Under the pieces are notes generated by a model, which was given only the letters and a program-made list of their open reading frames with translations, searched no databases and was not told where the DNA came from. Both the position numbers and the translations under genes were made by a program. A stretch of 64,000 nucleotides of DNA from Pannonibacter sp051860505. Its GTDB lineage: Bacteria > Pseudomonadota > Alphaproteobacteria > Rhizobiales > Stappiaceae. Location of the stretch: NCBI RefSeq assembly GCF_051860505.1, contig NZ_JBHYDX010000004.1:124001-188000 (forward strand). Direction: 5' to 3'. Below, piece after piece: positions 1 through 8,735 of the stretch (position 1 is its first letter; each line of letters starts with the position of its first letter).

Positions 1-267
1 TTCGTCGGCATCGCCGTCGCGCTGATGGGGCGCGGCCATCCGGTCGGCATTGTGCTCGCCGCCGTCCTGTTCGGCATGCTCTACCAGGGCGGCGCCGAAC
101 TCGCCTTTGAGATCCCGGCCGTGACCCGCGACATGATCCTCGTCATCCAGGGCCTGGTGATCCTCTTCGCCGGTGCACTGGAATATATGTTCCGGCCGAC
201 GCTGGTGCGGATCTTCACCTTCGCCCGCACGCCGGCCTCCGCCGCGCCTGCAACTGTTGCCAAGTGA
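1..267 (+). CDS. Nucleoside-type ABC transporter permease, C-terminal end only
   Basis: This is the last 88 residues of an inner-membrane permease whose start lies before the window. The reading frame is open from base 1. It shows one to two hydrophobic helices (around AAVLFGMLYQGG and ILVIQGLVILFAGAL) and a short charged cytoplasmic tail. The second permease follows after 10 bases and then cdd, so it is inferred to be the first of two permeases of a BmpA/NupABC-type nucleoside importer (BPD_transp_2 family). The ATPase and binding-protein genes would lie further upstream. Substrate assignment rests on the neighbours, not on residues visible here. Confidence 0.8.
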   Translation, partial: FVGIAVALMGRGHPVGIVLAAVLFGMLYQGGAELAFEIPAVTRDMILVIQGLVILFAGALEYMFRPTLVRIFTFARTPASAAPATVAK

Positions 268-277
268 GGAGGCAGAG

Positions 278-1246
278 ATGCTCGAAAGCCTGATCCTCAT
301 CCTCGACAGTACGGTGCGCCTGTCGACCCCGCTGCTGCTTGCCTGTCTCGCGGGTCTCTACTCCGAGCGTTCGGGCGTGGTCGATATCGGCCTTGAAGGC
401 AAGATGCTTGGCGCGGCCTTCGGAGCGGCCTGTGTCGCTTTTCTCACCGCAAACGCCTGGGCCGGTCTCCTCGCGGGCATCATGGTGGCGGTGGGCCTGT
501 CGCTCATCCATGGATTTGCCTCGATCACCCATCGTGGCAACCAGATCGTGTCAGGTGTCGCCATCAACTTCCTTGCTGCCGGGCTGACGGCTCTGCTCGG
601 CCAGGCCTGGTTCGGACAAGGCGGGCGCACTCCGTCCCTGTCCGGAGGAGGCCGTTTCCTCGAAATCACCTTGCCCTTCGCCAACGAGCTTGCGACCGTG
701 CCTGTACTCGGTCCGATCTATTCTGGTCTGATTTCTGGCCACAACGCTCTGGTCTATCTCGCTTTCCTCGCCGTGCCCTTTACCTGGTGGGTGCTGTTCC
801 GCACCCGCTTCGGCCTGCGCCTGAGGGCGGTCGGCGAGAACCCGGCTGCTGTGGACACGGCCGGCATCTCGGTCACCTTCCTGCGCTACCGCGCCGTCAT
901 CATCTGCGGTGTCTTGTGCGGCATGGCGGGTGCCTATCTCGCGATTGCCCAGTCGTCCGGCTTCATCAAGGATATGACAGCCGGAAAGGGCTTCATCGCG
1001 CTCGCCGCGCTGATCTTTGCCAAGTGGAAGCCGGTCAATGCCATGCTGGCCTGCCTGCTGTTCGGTTTCCTCGATGCGACTGCGATCCGCATGCAGGGCC
1101 AGTCCATCCCCTGGATCGGCGAAGTGCCGGTGCAGGTGTTCCAGGCGCTGCCCTACGTTCTCACGGTCATCCTGCTCGCCGGCTTCATCGGCAAGGCGAT
1201 CCCGCCGAAGGCCAGCGGCATTCCCTATCTGAAGGAGCGCACATGA
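278..1246 (+). CDS. ABC transporter permease, nucleoside uptake
   Basis: A 322-residue polytopic membrane protein of the BPD_transp_2 permease family (NupC/YufQ-like). The early segment with 'GLYSERSGVVDIGLEGKML' is typical of the second permease of nucleoside importers, and many hydrophobic helices follow. The ATG was chosen because GAGGAGGCAGAG lies just upstream and because it starts 10 bases after the previous permease stops. A longer in-frame extension into the preceding gene looks non-coding. The stop overlaps the cdd start (ATGA), so uptake and cytidine deamination are translationally coupled. It probably moves nucleosides across the inner membrane together with the upstream permease. 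Confidence 0.88.
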   Translation: MLESLILILDSTVRLSTPLLLACLAGLYSERSGVVDIGLEGKMLGAAFGAACVAFLTANAWAGLLAGIMVAVGLSLIHGFASITHRGNQIVSGVAINFLAAGLTALLGQAWFGQGGRTPSLSGGGRFLEITLPFANELATVPVLGPIYSGLISGHNALVYLAFLAVPFTWWVLFRTRFGLRLRAVGENPAAVDTAGISVTFLRYRAVIICGVLCGMAGAYLAIAQSSGFIKDMTAGKGFIALAALIFAKWKPVNAMLACLLFGFLDATAIRMQGQSIPWIGEVPVQVFQALPYVLTVILLAGFIGKAIPPKASGIPYLKERT

Positions 1247-1632
1247 GCCGCCTCGACGAACTGTTCGCTGCGGCCAAGACTGCACGCGAAAACGCCTACG
1301 CCCCCTATTCCAACTTCAAGGTCGGCGCGGCCCTCTTGACCGACGGCGGCCACATCGTGCCCGGCTGCAATGTCGAGAACGCGGCCTATCCGGAAGGTGT
1401 CTGCGCCGAGGCCGGGGCAATATCAGCCATGGTCCTCTCCGGCGAGCAGCGCATTGCCGAGGTGGTCGTCGTCGCCGACGCGGCACTCTGCACCCCTTGC
1501 GGCGGCTGCCGCCAGAAGCTGAAGGAGTTCGGCGCCGGGTCGGTCAAGGTCCACATCGCCAACCTCGACGGCATTCGCCGCACCTTCACCATTGACGAAC
1601 TTCTGCCCGCCGGCTTCGCGCTTCACGACTGA
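1243..1632 (+). CDS. cdd: Cytidine deaminase
   Basis: A 129-residue protein of the small homotetrameric cytidine deaminase class. It converts cytidine and deoxycytidine to uridine and deoxyuridine. The zinc and catalytic signature is plain: NVENAAYPEGVCAE supplies the first Cys and the proton-shuttling Glu, and CTPCGGCRQ supplies the other two zinc cysteines. Length and motif spacing are normal for the family. It overlaps the permease by four bases and precedes the nucleoside phosphorylase, placing deamination between import and phosphorolysis. Confidence 0.95.
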   Translation: MSRLDELFAAAKTARENAYAPYSNFKVGAALLTDGGHIVPGCNVENAAYPEGVCAEAGAISAMVLSGEQRIAEVVVVADAALCTPCGGCRQKLKEFGAGSVKVHIANLDGIRRTFTIDELLPAGFALHD

Positions 1633-1677
1633 GGCGGCCGGCGGCCTGATCCCTTGAGCATAAGGACGATGAGACCC

Positions 1678-2490
1678 ATGAGCGGCTCTGGTCACGATTG
1701 CGCGGCAGTAGTCCGCGCTGCCCGTCCGGGCACCTATCGCATTGGCATGATCCTCGGTTCCGGCCTCGGCGAACTCGCCGGCGAGCTGGAAGATGCCGTG
1801 CATATTCCCTATTCGAAACTCCCGGGCTTCCCGGTCTCGACCGTGTCCTCGCATGGCAGCGAACTGGTGGCTGGCACCATGCACGGCGTTCCGGTCGTCA
1901 TCCTGTCGGGGCGCGCACATTACTATGAAAGCGGCAACCCCTCGATCATGCGCACCCCGGTCGAGACGCTGAAGGCGCTCGGCTGCGAGATCCTGTTTGC
2001 TACCAATGCGGCCGGCTCCCTGCGTGAGGAAGTCGCCCCCGGCCATCCGATGCTGATCACCGATCACATCAATTGGTCCGGCCTCAATCCGCTGATTGGC
2101 GAGGAAGACGAGAAGCGCTTCCTCGACATGACCACCGCCTATGATCTGGAACTGCGGGCGGCCATGCACCGGGCTGCAAAACACCAGGGCGAACACCTCG
2201 CCGAGGGCGTCTACATGTGGTTCTCCGGCCCGTCCTTCGAGACGCCGGCCGAAATCCGCATGGCCCGCATGCTGGGCGCTGACGCGGTTGGCATGTCCAC
2301 CGTACCGGAGGTGATCATGGGTCGCTTCCTCGGGATGCGCGTTGCCGCCATGTCGATCATCACCAATCTCGGCGCCGGAATGCAGGCGCATGGCCTGTCC
2401 CATGACGAAACCAAGTCGGTCGCCAAGCTCGGCATGGACCGCATGAAGCGCCTGGTGCGCGGCTTCGTGAAGGAGATCGCCCATGGCTGA
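1678..2490 (+). CDS. Purine nucleoside phosphorylase (PNP-I, trimeric type)
   Basis: About 270 residues with PNP family features: the phosphate loop 'ILGSGLGELA', 'LSGRAHYYE', and the base-recognition region 'GMSTVPEVI'. It splits purine (deoxy)ribonucleosides with phosphate into base and (deoxy)ribose-1-phosphate. Start choice is open: ATG 1669 and TTG 1654 are in the same frame; ATG 1678 was chosen because the AAGGA at 1662-1666 is then well spaced. The 3' end overlaps deoC by eight bases. The sugar phosphate released is handled by phosphopentomutase (deoB) downstream. Confidence 0.9.
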   Translation: MSGSGHDCAAVVRAARPGTYRIGMILGSGLGELAGELEDAVHIPYSKLPGFPVSTVSSHGSELVAGTMHGVPVVILSGRAHYYESGNPSIMRTPVETLKALGCEILFATNAAGSLREEVAPGHPMLITDHINWSGLNPLIGEEDEKRFLDMTTAYDLELRAAMHRAAKHQGEHLAEGVYMWFSGPSFETPAEIRMARMLGADAVGMSTVPEVIMGRFLGMRVAAMSIITNLGAGMQAHGLSHDETKSVAKLGMDRMKRLVRGFVKEIAHG

Positions 2491-3265
2491 CCAGTCTGCT
2501 TCCGCCGTACTTGCGGCCCGCGCGTTGGCGCTGGTTGACCTGACCAACCTCAACGACGGCTGCACGGATGCCGACATCGACGCGCTTTGCGCCCGCGCCG
2601 TGACGCCACATGGCACGGTCGCCGCCGTCTGCGTCTATCCGGCCTTTGTCGCCCGCTCGAAGGCGCGCCTGACCGGCACCGGCGTGAAGGTCGCAACGGT
2701 GGTGAACTTCCCTGCCGGCGGCGATGACACCGCCGCGGTCGTCCGCGAGACGCAGCAGGCCATCGCTGACGGGGCCGACGAGATCGACCTTGTCATGCCC
2801 TACCGCGCCTTCGTGGCCGGCCGCCGTGGCTTTGCCGAGGAGCAGATCATCCGCGTCAAGGCGGCCATTCCGGTACCTGCCCAGCTCAAGGTGATCCTGG
2901 AGACCGGCGAAATCGGCGACCCGCTGCTCATTCATCAGGCCTCGCAGGTGGCGATTGCCGCCGGGGCTGATTTCATCAAGACCTCCACCGGCAAGGTGAA
3001 GGTCAATGCCACGCTCGAGGCGGCGGAGATCATGCTCACCGTCATCGAGGAAACCCGCCGCGATCACGGCCGCCCGGTCGGCTTCAAGCCCGCTGGCGGC
3101 ATCCGCACGCTGGACGATGCCGTCGCCTATCTGGCGCTGGCCGACCGAATCCTCGGGCCTAACTGGGCCACGGCCGCGACCTTCCGCTTCGGCGCCAGCG
3201 GCCTGCTCGATGCGCTTCTCGACGTGATCAAGGGCGGAACGGGTTCCGCACGCGAAGGATACTGA
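2483..3265 (+). CDS. deoC: Deoxyribose-phosphate aldolase
   Basis: A 260-residue class I aldolase of the E. coli DeoC type, which cleaves 2-deoxyribose-5-phosphate to glyceraldehyde-3-phosphate and acetaldehyde. The Schiff-base lysine lies in 'DFIKTSTGK', and a second conserved lysine lies in 'VGFKPAGGIRT'. The start ATG sits inside the end of the PNP gene with GAAGGAGATCGCC upstream. One base separates its stop from the deoA start, so the two are clearly one transcription unit. Confidence 0.95.
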   Translation: MADQSASAVLAARALALVDLTNLNDGCTDADIDALCARAVTPHGTVAAVCVYPAFVARSKARLTGTGVKVATVVNFPAGGDDTAAVVRETQQAIADGADEIDLVMPYRAFVAGRRGFAEEQIIRVKAAIPVPAQLKVILETGEIGDPLLIHQASQVAIAAGADFIKTSTGKVKVNATLEAAEIMLTVIEETRRDHGRPVGFKPAGGIRTLDDAVAYLALADRILGPNWATAATFRFGASGLLDALLDVIKGGTGSAREGY

Positions 3266-3266
3266 C

Positions 3267-4583
3267 ATGCTCGCCCAGGAAATCATCCGCAAGAAGCGGG
3301 ACGGCGGCCAGCTCAGCCGCGAGGAAATCGGGTTTTTCGTCAAGGGTCTGGCCAGCGGTGGTGTCACCGAGGGGCAGGTCTCGGCGCTGGCCATGGCGAT
3401 CTTCTTCCGTGGCCTGACCATCGATGAGCGCGTTTCGCTCACGCTTGCCATGCGGGACAGCGGCACGGTGCTGGATTGGTCCGATGTCGATGCACCCGTG
3501 CTGGACAAGCATTCGACTGGCGGCGTCGGCGACAACGTCTCGCTGATGCTGGCACCAGCGCTGGCCGCCTGCGGCGCGGCCGTGCCGATGATCTCCGGCC
3601 GTGGCCTTGGCCACACCGGCGGCACGCTCGACAAGTTCGACAGCATTCCGGGCTACAGGACCCAGCCGGACAACGAGTTGTTCCGCAAGGTGGTGAAAGA
3701 CGTCGGTTGCGCCGTCATCGGCCAGACCAGTGACCTCGCTCCGGCGGACAAGCGGTTCTATGCCATCCGTGACGTGACGGGCACGGTGGAGAGCATCGAC
3801 CTCATCACCGCCTCGATCCTGTCGAAGAAGCTGTCGGCGGGTCTGCAGGGCCTGGTGCTCGATGTGAAATGGGGCTCCGGGGCCTTCATGGCGACGCTTG
3901 AAGACGCACGCAAGCTCGCCGAAAGCCTTGTGCTCGTCGCCAATGGTGCCGGTCTCAAGACCACTGCGCTGCTCACCGACATGAACGAACCGCTGGCCTC
4001 CGCCGCCGGCAACGCCGTCGAGATGCTGAACGCCGTCGACTTCCTGAAGGGCACTGCCATCGACAGCCGCCTGTGGGATGTCACCGTCGCTCAGGGCGGC
4101 GAGCTGCTCGCAACCGGCGGTCTCGCAGCCACGGCCGAAGAGGGCTGCGAGCAGATGCGCGCTGCCTTCGAGAGCGGGCGTGCGGCCGAGAAATTCGCCG
4201 AGATGGTCACCGCGCTGGGTGGTCCGGCCGACTTCATGGAAAAGTCGGAACTGTACCTCGCCAAGGCCCCGGTGGTCGCCCCGGTCTATGCAGAGCGTCC
4301 CGGCACCGTGATTGGCGTCGATGCCCGCGCCGTTGGTGTGGCGGTGGTGGAACTGGGCGGCGGCCGCCGCACGGCCGCCGCCATCATCGACCCGTCCGTC
4401 GGCTTCACCGAGCTGGCCGGTATCGGCCATACGGTCGATGCCGACAGCCCGATTGCCATCGTCCATGCCGCCAGCGAGGACGCCGCCCGCAAGGCCGCCG
4501 CTGCCCTCAACGCCGCCTATGTCACCGGCGACGCCAATGCGGTCCCGGACAACCGGATTGTGGCTGCCCGCATTGCGCCGTAG
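3267..4583 (+). CDS. deoA: Thymidine phosphorylase
   Basis: A 438-residue pyrimidine nucleoside phosphorylase. It converts thymidine (and deoxyuridine) plus phosphate to base and deoxyribose-1-phosphate. The signature 'SGRGLGHTGGTLDKFDS' is intact, and the glycine-rich phosphate-binding stretch 'KHSTGGVGDNVS' precedes it. Length is normal. Its last codons and TAG stop form the first copy of a 34-bp repeat array that continues into the intergenic region. It follows deoC after one base. Confidence 0.95.
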   Translation: MLAQEIIRKKRDGGQLSREEIGFFVKGLASGGVTEGQVSALAMAIFFRGLTIDERVSLTLAMRDSGTVLDWSDVDAPVLDKHSTGGVGDNVSLMLAPALAACGAAVPMISGRGLGHTGGTLDKFDSIPGYRTQPDNELFRKVVKDVGCAVIGQTSDLAPADKRFYAIRDVTGTVESIDLITASILSKKLSAGLQGLVLDVKWGSGAFMATLEDARKLAESLVLVANGAGLKTTALLTDMNEPLASAAGNAVEMLNAVDFLKGTAIDSRLWDVTVAQGGELLATGGLAATAEEGCEQMRAAFESGRAAEKFAEMVTALGGPADFMEKSELYLAKAPVVAPVYAERPGTVIGVDARAVGVAVVELGGGRRTAAAIIDPSVGFTELAGIGHTVDADSPIAIVHAASEDAARKAAAALNAAYVTGDANAVPDNRIVAARIAP

Positions 4584-4690
4584 GCGCGATGCAACAGGTC
4601 AATGCCGTTGCGCCTTAGGCGCAATGCGACAGAGAGATCCATTGCGCCCTAGGCGCTGTGCGACCGGAAATGCAATCGCGCCATAGGCGC
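4575..4690 (+). repeat. Four-copy 34-35 bp tandem repeat with a GCGCC-NTA-GGCGC core
   Basis: Four copies of the 13-base core GCGCCNTAGGCGC start at 4575, 4610, 4644 and 4678, a period of 35, 34 and 34 bases. Between cores the sequence is degenerate but related (ATGCRACAG-like). Each core can form a five-pair stem over a three-base loop. The first core contains the deoA stop codon. Function unknown; it could be a minisatellite or a site for a protein that reads evenly spaced sites. Confidence 0.85.
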
Positions 4691-4701
4691 TGTGCCGGTG
4701 T

Positions 4702-4826
4702 CTCCCCCCACCCCTAACCCCTCCCCACGAGGGGGAGGGGAACTTCCGGTGCTAGGGTTGATTGCCGAGCCACTCGCCGCAGCCTGTTCCCCTCCCCCTT
4801 GAGGGGAGGGGCTAGGGGTGGGGGTG
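4702..4826. repeat. Long C/G-rich inverted repeat
   Basis: The left arm (about 4702-4743) reads CCCCCACCCCTAACCCC then CTCCCCACGAGGGGGAGGGG. The right arm (about 4786-4826) is close to its reverse complement. Each arm also contains a smaller hairpin of its own. A related element lies at 42652-42823. Repeats of this look are widespread between genes in Rhizobiales. Together with the tandem repeat upstream it fills the 318-base gap between deoA and deoB. Confidence 0.85.
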
Positions 4827-4901
4827 AACGGCGTAAGCCGTAGCCGCGCAAGCACGCTAGACCGTCCGAGGCAAGCGCCTCACGATGAAAGGACTAAGGA
4901 A

Positions 4902-6128
4902 ATGCCCCGCGCCATACTCGTTGTGCTCGATAGTTTCGGCATCGGCGGCGCAGAAGATGCGGCCCGTTTTGGTGATGCAGGTTCTGACACGCTGGGTCAC
5001 ATCGCGGCCCGCTGTGCTGCCGGAGAAGGGGACAAGGCAGGCTTGCGCTCCGGACCGCTGACCCTGCCCAACATGTCGCGTCTCGGCCTCGGCGCAGCGG
5101 CACAGCTGTCGACGGGCCAGCCGGTTCCCGGCCTCACATTGGACGTCATCCCGGAAGCCCTGTGGGGCTATGCGGCGGAAGTCTCCAACGGCAAGGACAC
5201 CCCGTCCGGTCACTGGGAAATCGCCGGTGTGCCCGTGCGTTTTGACTGGGGGTACTTCCCGCCGACCATCCCGACCTTCCCGGCCGATGTGATCGCCGAA
5301 ATCGTCGCCGAGGCCGGACTGCCGGGCATCATCGGCGACAAGCATGCTTCCGGCACCGAGATCATCGCCGAGCTTGGCGAGGAGCACATCCGCACGGGCA
5401 AGCCGATCTTCTACACCTCGGCCGATTCCGTGGTGCAGATCGCTGCGCACGAGGCGCATTTCGGTCTTGAGCGCCTTTATCAGGTCTGCGAGATCACCCG
5501 CCGGCTGATCGACCCGTTCAACATCGGCCGCGTCATCGCGCGCCCGTTCCTGGGCGAGACGTCGGCCACGTTCGAGCGCACCGCCAACCGGCGCGACTAT
5601 TCGGTGCTGCCGCCCGAGCCGACCCTCCTCGACCGGCTGACGGCAGCCGGTCGTACGGTGATCGGCGTTGGCAAGATCTCCGACATCTTCGCCCATCAGG
5701 GCGTGGCCAAGGTGCTGAAGGGCGCCGGTAACGACCAACTCGTCGACAAGACGCTGGTGGCGATGGACGAGGCAAAGGACGGCGATCTTGTCTTCACCAA
5801 CCTGATCGACTTCGATTCTCTTTATGGCCACCGCCGCGACGTGCCGGGCTATGCGGCAGCGCTCGAGCGTTTCGACGCCCGCCTGCCGGAAATCATGGCG
5901 AAGATGCTGCCCGGCGACCTTTTGATCCTGACAGCCGACCATGGCTGCGATCCGACCTGGCGCGGCACGGACCACACCCGAGAGCACGTGCCCGTGCTGG
6001 GCTGGCGCCCTGGTGTTGCCGGCCATGCCATCGGCGGACGCAAGACCTATGCAGACATCGGCGAAACCGTCGCGGATCACCTCGGTGTGGCGCTCGGTGC
6101 CAATGGCGTCAGCTTCCTGAGCCAGTGA
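4902..6128 (+). CDS. deoB: Phosphopentomutase
   Basis: A 408-residue metalloenzyme of the alkaline phosphatase superfamily. It interconverts (deoxy)ribose-1-phosphate and -5-phosphate, linking both phosphorylases here to deoC. The N-terminal metal site 'VLDSFGIGG' and the C-terminal 'TADHGCDPTWRGTDHTREH' are intact. The start ATG follows GGACTAAGGAA; upstream in-frame codons lie in the inverted repeat and are rejected. It is separated from deoA by the repeat-filled gap, so it may have its own promoter. Confidence 0.95.
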   Translation: MPRAILVVLDSFGIGGAEDAARFGDAGSDTLGHIAARCAAGEGDKAGLRSGPLTLPNMSRLGLGAAAQLSTGQPVPGLTLDVIPEALWGYAAEVSNGKDTPSGHWEIAGVPVRFDWGYFPPTIPTFPADVIAEIVAEAGLPGIIGDKHASGTEIIAELGEEHIRTGKPIFYTSADSVVQIAAHEAHFGLERLYQVCEITRRLIDPFNIGRVIARPFLGETSATFERTANRRDYSVLPPEPTLLDRLTAAGRTVIGVGKISDIFAHQGVAKVLKGAGNDQLVDKTLVAMDEAKDGDLVFTNLIDFDSLYGHRRDVPGYAAALERFDARLPEIMAKMLPGDLLILTADHGCDPTWRGTDHTREHVPVLGWRPGVAGHAIGGRKTYADIGETVADHLGVALGANGVSFLSQ

Positions 6129-6243
6129 AGGGGTGGTCTTGACGGATTGCAATGCAGGGCGGATGAACGTGGCACAGGATACGCCAAGGGTGCCGCGCTG
6201 AGTCGCGGCAGGCGATGACCACGCGGATGAGCAAGGGCAGGGC

Positions 6244-7239
6244 ATGGCCGGTGAGGTGAACGTCCCGAAGGCAGAACTGCATTGTCATATCGAAGGTGCG
6301 GCCCCGCCGAGCCTGGTGCAGAAATTTGCCTTGCGCGAAAACATCGACGTTTCAGCCATCATCGACGCCAAGGGCCGCTATGTCTGGTCCGATTTCACCA
6401 CGTTCCTTGGCGCTTATGACCTGGCAAGCTCCGTCTTCCGCCGTCCGGGCGACTATGCCCAGCTCAGCGAAAGCTATTTTCGCATGCTGGCCGCCGAGGG
6501 GGCGATCTATGGCGAGATATTCATCTCGCCGGACCACGCCACCGCGGCTGGCCTTTCCTACAAGGCCTATGTCGAGGGGCTGGCTGCCGGCATCGAGCGG
6601 GCCAAGGCAGAGACGGGCATCGAAGGCCGCATGATTGCCACCGGCGTCCGCCATTTCGGTGCCACAGCGGTCGAGAAAGTCGCGAAGGACGTCATTTCCA
6701 ATCCGCATCCGCTGGTTACAGGCTTTGGCTTGGCCGGTGACGAGCGGGAGGGACATCCGGCCAATTTCGCCAAGGCCTTCCGCATGGCAGGCGAGGCGGG
6801 TCTTGGCCTGACGGCCCACGCCGGCGAATTCGGCGGACCTGAAAGCATCATGGCCGCGCTGGATTTCCTTCGCGTCAAGCGGATCGGCCATGGGGTGCGG
6901 GCCATCGAGAACAAGGCGCTCGTCGAGCGTCTGGCGGAGGAACGCATCGTGCTGGAGGTCTGCCCGGGATCGAATGTGGCGCTCGGCCTTTATCCGGTGC
7001 TGCGCTTCCACCCGATCAACCTGCTGCGCCGGGCCGGTGTGCGGGTGACGCTGAACTCGGACGATCCGCCGTTCTTTCACACCACCCTCGGCCACGAGTA
7101 CACGCAAACAGCCAAGACGTTCGGATGGAGCCCTGAGGATCAGCGCGCCATCACCCGGACAGCCATCGTAGCCGCTTTCTGTGATCGCGGCACCAAGGAA
7201 CGGTTGCTCGCCCGTCTGGACACCACCGCCCGGGCATGA
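6244..7239 (+). CDS. add: Adenosine deaminase
   Basis: A 331-residue amidohydrolase that converts (deoxy)adenosine to (deoxy)inosine, the substrate of the purine nucleoside phosphorylase upstream. Visible zinc and catalytic motifs are 'ELHCHIEGA' near residue 10, 'LTAHAGEFGG' near 190 and 'LNSDDPPFF' near 270. Length fits the family. Some members with this HCHIEG/HAGE pattern deaminate adenine instead, so the base specificity is inferred from context. It lies 115 bases after deoB and converges on the MFS gene with only 10 bases between stops. Confidence 0.9.
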   Translation: MAGEVNVPKAELHCHIEGAAPPSLVQKFALRENIDVSAIIDAKGRYVWSDFTTFLGAYDLASSVFRRPGDYAQLSESYFRMLAAEGAIYGEIFISPDHATAAGLSYKAYVEGLAAGIERAKAETGIEGRMIATGVRHFGATAVEKVAKDVISNPHPLVTGFGLAGDEREGHPANFAKAFRMAGEAGLGLTAHAGEFGGPESIMAALDFLRVKRIGHGVRAIENKALVERLAEERIVLEVCPGSNVALGLYPVLRFHPINLLRRAGVRVTLNSDDPPFFHTTLGHEYTQTAKTFGWSPEDQRAITRTAIVAAFCDRGTKERLLARLDTTARA

Positions 7240-7249
7240 CAGCGCGTGG

Positions 7250-8494
7250 TTATGCTGCCCGTTCGTCCGAACGCGGATCAAGCACGGAGGACTCCGGAGT
7301 CGAGAAGCGTGCCGTGGCGATAACTGGAACGAAGTCGGACTTCTCCTCGACCTTGACACCGGCGCGCCGTGTCATCCGCCAGGCAGTAAAGAGCACCATG
7401 GAGAGATGCGCCGCAGCCGTAACGTGGAACAGCGCGCCAGGCGTCGAGGCGCTCATCAGCGCGGCGGCGGCAATCGGCCCGATCATGGTTCCGGCTCCGA
7501 AGATCAGCAGCAGGCCGCCCGAGGTCTTGAGGAAGTCGCCGGGGGCTGCGTGATCGCTGGCGTGGGCCAGGATCACCGGATACATCGAATAAATCATCCC
7601 GCCAAAGGCAGAGACCAGCACGATGACGGCCATGGGACCGAGACTGTCGGCAATCGACAGGGCAAGTCCGGTCAAGGTGGCGAGGATTCCCATACCAACC
7701 AGGACAAAACGCCGGTCGATCCGGTCCGACAGCAGTCCGACCGGGATCTGGATGATCGCGCCAATCAGCAGCGCCAGTGACATCATCACGGCGATATCGC
7801 TGATCGACAGGCCGATCTTGCGGCCATAGACGGCACCGAGCGTGCCGAAGGCGCCGTTGGAAATGCCGATCAGCAGCACCGCGACCACCGCCACCGGCGA
7901 GTTGCGCCACAGCGCGCCGACGTCAAGCCGCGCCTGCGTCAACGGTGTCGGTGTTGCCGCTGTCGAGAGGGCTGTTGGCAACAGTGACAGGGAATAGATG
8001 ATCGAGCCCACCACAAAAAACACGAAGCCAGTGGTATCTCCAAGCGTCAGCAGCATCTGACCGACGGTCGTCGCTCCCAGGTTGATCATCGTGTAGATGC
8101 CGAACACGCGTCCGCGCGTCTGATTGGAGGCGCGCTCGTTCAGCCAGCTCTCCACGATCATCGCGGCACCGGCGAAGCAGAAACCGGTCACCGCGCGCAG
8201 CGGCACCCAGACCATCGGCGTCATGAACAGCAGATTGAGCAGCATTGTGATTGCGGCAATGGAGGCGAGCACGCCGAAGGTGCGGATATGGCCGACGCGT
8301 TTCACGATCACCGGAACCGCAAGGCAACCCGCCACATAGCCAACGGCCCAGCCAGCACCCAGAAGACCGAGGGACGTGTCGGAAAACCCTTCAGACAGAC
8401 CCCGGATTGGCAGCAGGAGCCCATGCAGCCCTCCTGCCATCAGCAGCAGGGCGGACCCGATAAGGAGGGCGGCAATCGAAAGGACGGTGGACAT
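7250..8494 (-). CDS. MFS transporter, YcaD/sugar-efflux type
   Basis: A 414-residue major facilitator with twelve predictable helices. The first is 'SIAALLIGSALLLMAGG', and a loop between helices 2 and 3 carries 'VIVKRVGHIRTFG'. The segment 'IVESWLNERASNQTRGRVFG' is characteristic of the YcaD/YfkF subfamily. The ATG at 8494 starts directly before the first helix; an upstream extension would add about 19 non-membrane residues. It is divergent from the DUF1688 gene. Whether it handles nucleobases or nucleosides is only suggested by the location. Confidence 0.85.
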   Translation of the reverse strand: MSTVLSIAALLIGSALLLMAGGLHGLLLPIRGLSEGFSDTSLGLLGAGWAVGYVAGCLAVPVIVKRVGHIRTFGVLASIAAITMLLNLLFMTPMVWVPLRAVTGFCFAGAAMIVESWLNERASNQTRGRVFGIYTMINLGATTVGQMLLTLGDTTGFVFFVVGSIIYSLSLLPTALSTAATPTPLTQARLDVGALWRNSPVAVVAVLLIGISNGAFGTLGAVYGRKIGLSISDIAVMMSLALLIGAIIQIPVGLLSDRIDRRFVLVGMGILATLTGLALSIADSLGPMAVIVLVSAFGGMIYSMYPVILAHASDHAAPGDFLKTSGGLLLIFGAGTMIGPIAAAALMSASTPGALFHVTAAAHLSMVLFTAWRMTRRAGVKVEEKSDFVPVIATARFSTPESSVLDPRSDERAA

Positions 8495-8735
8495 GAAAGG
8501 CATCCAGCTGGCGGAAAAGGCGGGCGGATCAGCGCGAAGCACGCTCCTCATGCTGCCTCAAGGACTGTGGCTGCGACAAGGCCACCGGGGCGATTGGCAG
8601 ATTTTTCAACCGATGCTTCGTGTGCCCGACAGCGCCGGACTTTTCATTGAGGGCGATTGCGGACAGAGTTCATACTCAATCAGTGTTTTCCCGCGCGGAG
8701 CTTGCCATCCGTGCCCTGACGCATCGGATCCTGTC

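Noticed and set aside
1423..2616. Long open frame on the - strand opposite the PNP gene
   Set aside because: It mirrors a well-supported enzyme gene in high-GC DNA, has no family resemblance and no ribosome site.
4575..4690. CRISPR-like array
   Set aside because: Repeats are only 13 bases with related, not unique, intervals, and no cas genes are present.
4857..6245. 462-codon open frame opposite deoB
   Set aside because: Antisense shadow; deoB has all family motifs.
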